From assembly GCA_007026445.1 (NCBI GenBank), contig VDMD01000008.1, positions 620,001 to 684,000 on the forward strand: 64,000 nucleotides of DNA, given 5' to 3'. Source of the DNA: Schizophyllum amplum (Eukaryota > Basidiomycota > Agaricomycetes > Agaricales > Schizophyllaceae). The position numbers and the translations under genes were made by a program. Shown piece by piece: positions 61,781 to 64,000 of this stretch. Within the stretch, counting starts at the first letter, position 1, and every line of letters begins with the position of its first letter. Below the pieces are notes generated by a model. That model was not told the DNA's origin. It saw only the letters and a program-made list of their open reading frames with translations, and ran no database searches.

Positions 61781-64000
61781 CTATGCGTCGAATCCTATTG
61801 TCCTGTTAACGGCAGGCAAGGCCACCGGCGCCGGCTCCTCCGCCTTCATGTCCGCCTCTGTCGACGATGCCGCGCTAGTTACCTCCCCGTCCATGTCATC
61901 GTCCGACGCCGGCCGTGCTAGGCGCCCAAGCATGCTATACCGGTTCACCTCCGAGTACGACGGTTTGTGTGAGGGGTGTGGAATGAGTGTTCTGCTCGTC
62001 TCGCGCAGTGCGGTCACCGACGTTGCGTCGAGATCGACGTTGAAGAGGTCTATGATGTATCGTCGTACCGGCAGACGGTAATGCTGCGCGGAGATGGTGT
62101 GTAGCGCGCGGTAAAACATGGTCGGAGAAGCGAAGACCTTGCGATATTCCGGCCGGGACTTCATCCTGTACACCCGAATCGTAAGTCTTTGGAAAAAACA
62201 GTGGCAGAAGTACATACTTCGCTAGGGAGCGAGATGCGGTGTTGGCGATTACTGTGTTGGCCAGATTCTGAATGGCAGTCAAGACCTCCAGCTCTTTGGG
62301 CTCTTTGGGCGGTAACAGTCGATGTGTGTGATCCTCTGGTCGATGTTCTTCCCAAGGAGGAAGCTATGGGGCTGATCAGATATACCCTTGCGCTAGACAA
62401 CGCATGTCAACGTACCGACACAAATCGCTCCACATGCATAGGCATGCAAAGTCCCGTGGGTAACCCAAGAGGTGACAATGTCGATTCCCACTCATAGTCG
62501 CACAGTATCTCGGCACCTTGTGATGTGGAGGATATCAGACCCAAGACGAAGAAGCACGTCCTACACAACATCAACGACGCGCTCAATGGATCGGTAAATG
62601 CATTCTCACCCTCTGACAGACGAGATTGGCGACTGCTCCGCGATATCAAGGACCGCCGGCACAATATCGTCCTCTTCCAAGAACGGCAAGCCACCCTCTG
62701 TGGCACCGACATTGCCCTGTATCGATGTTCAGAAATCTACTTCGCGACAGCTCAAATAATACTTACCACAGCCCACAATATGCTCTTGAGTTTGGTGATC
62801 AGCTCAACATCCTCACCCTCGAAGCCATGTCTTCTGATGAACTGCGAGAACTCGCTGAAGTGTCCCTTGTCTTTCAGGATTTCGCACCCTAGATCTGTCT
62901 TGGCCATTTCGCCATAGAAGTGTGGTGGTACCGCGCCGTCGAAAGTAAGCCTCTCAGGTCCCTCTTCACCGTCACTGAAGACCTTTGACAAGAAGACCTC
63001 AACCTGGACAACGTAATAGATATTTCTCTCCTGATTACAATGTCAGTCCACGATATGCAGACCACAAGCTAAAAGGGACTGACGTGGAACCATATATCCA
63101 TCTCGCGGTCGATGTATCCCGCATCGTACAGATACCGGAAACCAATCTCAGTAGACATGAATCTGAGGAGGCGGATCAGACACTATCGAAAGCATAATGA
63201 CAGAACGTGCACTTCAGCAACAAAGGATGTCCCATGTCCCCCAGATGGTCAAGGGTCGGTCGCATCTCCACCACGAGCTGCAGGATATCCTTCGATTCGC
63301 ATGCGTCCTCCAAGAACCGTACTGCTAGCGAGCAGACCTCCAAGGCAGGGTCGTACAATTGTGTGACCAAAAGCCGAAGCGTCCATGCGTTAGCAGTTGG
63401 AGACGCCCTTATCAGGTCGCCAAGGTGCCGCGTTGCGTATAATCGGATGTGCTAGAGAAGTAAATGAGCAGGCTGCGTCGGGTCATAGTGAAGAATCATA
63501 CCTTATAACTCGACGTCAGCGCCTTCGAAAGCACAATCCTCGGATGGCCGTCGCTGTTTCGCCAGGTCATAAAACCAGGTCTGAGGCTTACAGCCGCACC
63601 ACTCACATGCTATAATCCAAGTGCTCGATGATGCCCTTGATCAGGTCTTCTCGACTTCGCAGCTCGCTCAAATGGTAGAACGCGGTGAAGACTTTGAATT
63701 TCTCCATCAGTCTGGCTTGTATATGAGTCGTGAATTGCTCTTGCGGTCTCGATGCAAACGCACTCTACGCCCTCCTTGTGCCGACTGATTGTGCCCAGCA
63801 TCTCCAGATATCCGTACGTCAATGTTTCGGCGACCCGCTTTTTGGAGAAGATAGGGTCTGAGTCCGTCATGCCGTTGAACTGAGAGATAATTGAGCGTGA
63901 AGCGGGATTAAGAGTCCGGAAGTGCTTACAGGGTCCAGCTGCGCGAACGCTTTGACGATCTGCGTCAAAAACTGATCTTCGTTCGACAGGTATCGTACAC
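61781..64000 (-). CDS. TORC2 subunit RICTOR/Avo3/Ste16 family (partial: C-terminal part)
   Basis: Scaffold subunit of TOR complex 2. Only the C-terminal portion is inside the window; the reading continues beyond 64000. Conserved blocks on the minus strand, in order: NEDQFLTQIVKAFAQLDPFN, SDPIFSKKRVAETLTYGYLE, then LSELRSREDLIKGIIEHLDY, HIRLYATRHLGDLIRASPTA, LYDPALEVCSLAVRFLEDAC, MSTEIGFRYLYDAGYIDREM, RLTFDGAVPPHFYGEMAKTD and the domain-V-like region LSVRGTCFFVLGLISSTSQG. It finishes PEYRKVFASPTMFYRALHTI, VRRYIIDLFNVDLDA and ALPAVNRTIGFDA with the stop at 61781. Introns are short. The pattern RHLGDLIR...LYDPALEV is distinctive for this family. Confidence 0.88.

Overview
The window looks like nuclear DNA of a filamentous basidiomycete, most likely an Agaricomycete. 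Almost every gene is broken by short introns of about 45-60 nt with GT...AG borders, the DNA is GC-rich, and genes are densely packed on both strands. The families present also fit: a Zn2Cys6 regulator, F-box proteins preceded by a coiled coil, and a PL4 pectin lyase. No operons, CRISPR arrays, rRNA, convincing tRNA genes or recognisable transposons were seen. Most exon borders were worked out by hand from splice signals and reading frame. They may be off by a base or two, and none is confirmed by transcripts.

Layout. 1-2304 (-): secreted rhamnogalacturonan lyase, followed by about 3 kb without a convincing gene. 5483-7864 (+): PPR-like mitochondrial protein. 8549-11326 (+): Zn2Cys6 transcription factor. 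12042-13510 (+): SUMO E1 subunit Aos1/SAE1. 14192-15961 (+): FAD dehydrogenase of the TcuA/CobZ type. 16815-18309 (+): F-box protein with a frame break. 18869-24886 (+): PX/PH phospholipase D with a one-base break between its two HKD motifs. 25232-29580 (+): SART3/Prp24 spliceosome recycling factor. 29919-31091 (+): SDR oxidoreductase. 33199-34668 (+): single-pass membrane protein. 35927-37030 (+): membrane-anchored F-box-like protein. 37474-38735 (+): mitochondrial carrier. 38893-41579 (-): 807-residue protein of uncertain function ending in a PTS1-like tripeptide. 41776-45014 (+): CNNM/Mam3-type DUF21-CBS membrane protein. 45693-46630 (-): SDR copy 1. 47598-50295 (-): acyl-CoA ligase. 50802-51303 (+): DUF427 protein. 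51438-55081 (-): DEAH helicase DHX16/Prp2. 55314-56308 (+): unknown protein, possibly damaged. 56428-57543 (-): SDR copy 2. 58056-about 59023 (+): gene whose coding signal jumps frame repeatedly. 59212-61678 (+): WD40-cyclophilin PPWD1. 61781->64000 (-): RICTOR/Avo3-type TORC2 subunit, cut by the window edge.

These are mostly independent housekeeping and metabolic genes, not one pathway. Three of them (SART3/Prp24, DHX16/Prp2, PPWD1) act on the spliceosome. A pair of related SDR genes about 10 kb apart brackets the acyl-CoA ligase, DUF427, helicase and unknown genes.

The most striking feature is a series of one-base frame breaks in otherwise well-formed genes: PLD, CNNM, F-box, PPR-like, the membrane protein, the 55.3 kb gene, and several in the 58 kb gene. 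Either the consensus sequence carries indel errors or some of these genes are decaying; raw reads or transcripts would decide. I found no clearly new biological system. The items most worth checking are those breaks, a 12-nt microexon, two GC-AG introns, an in-frame coding minisatellite and the SDR pair.
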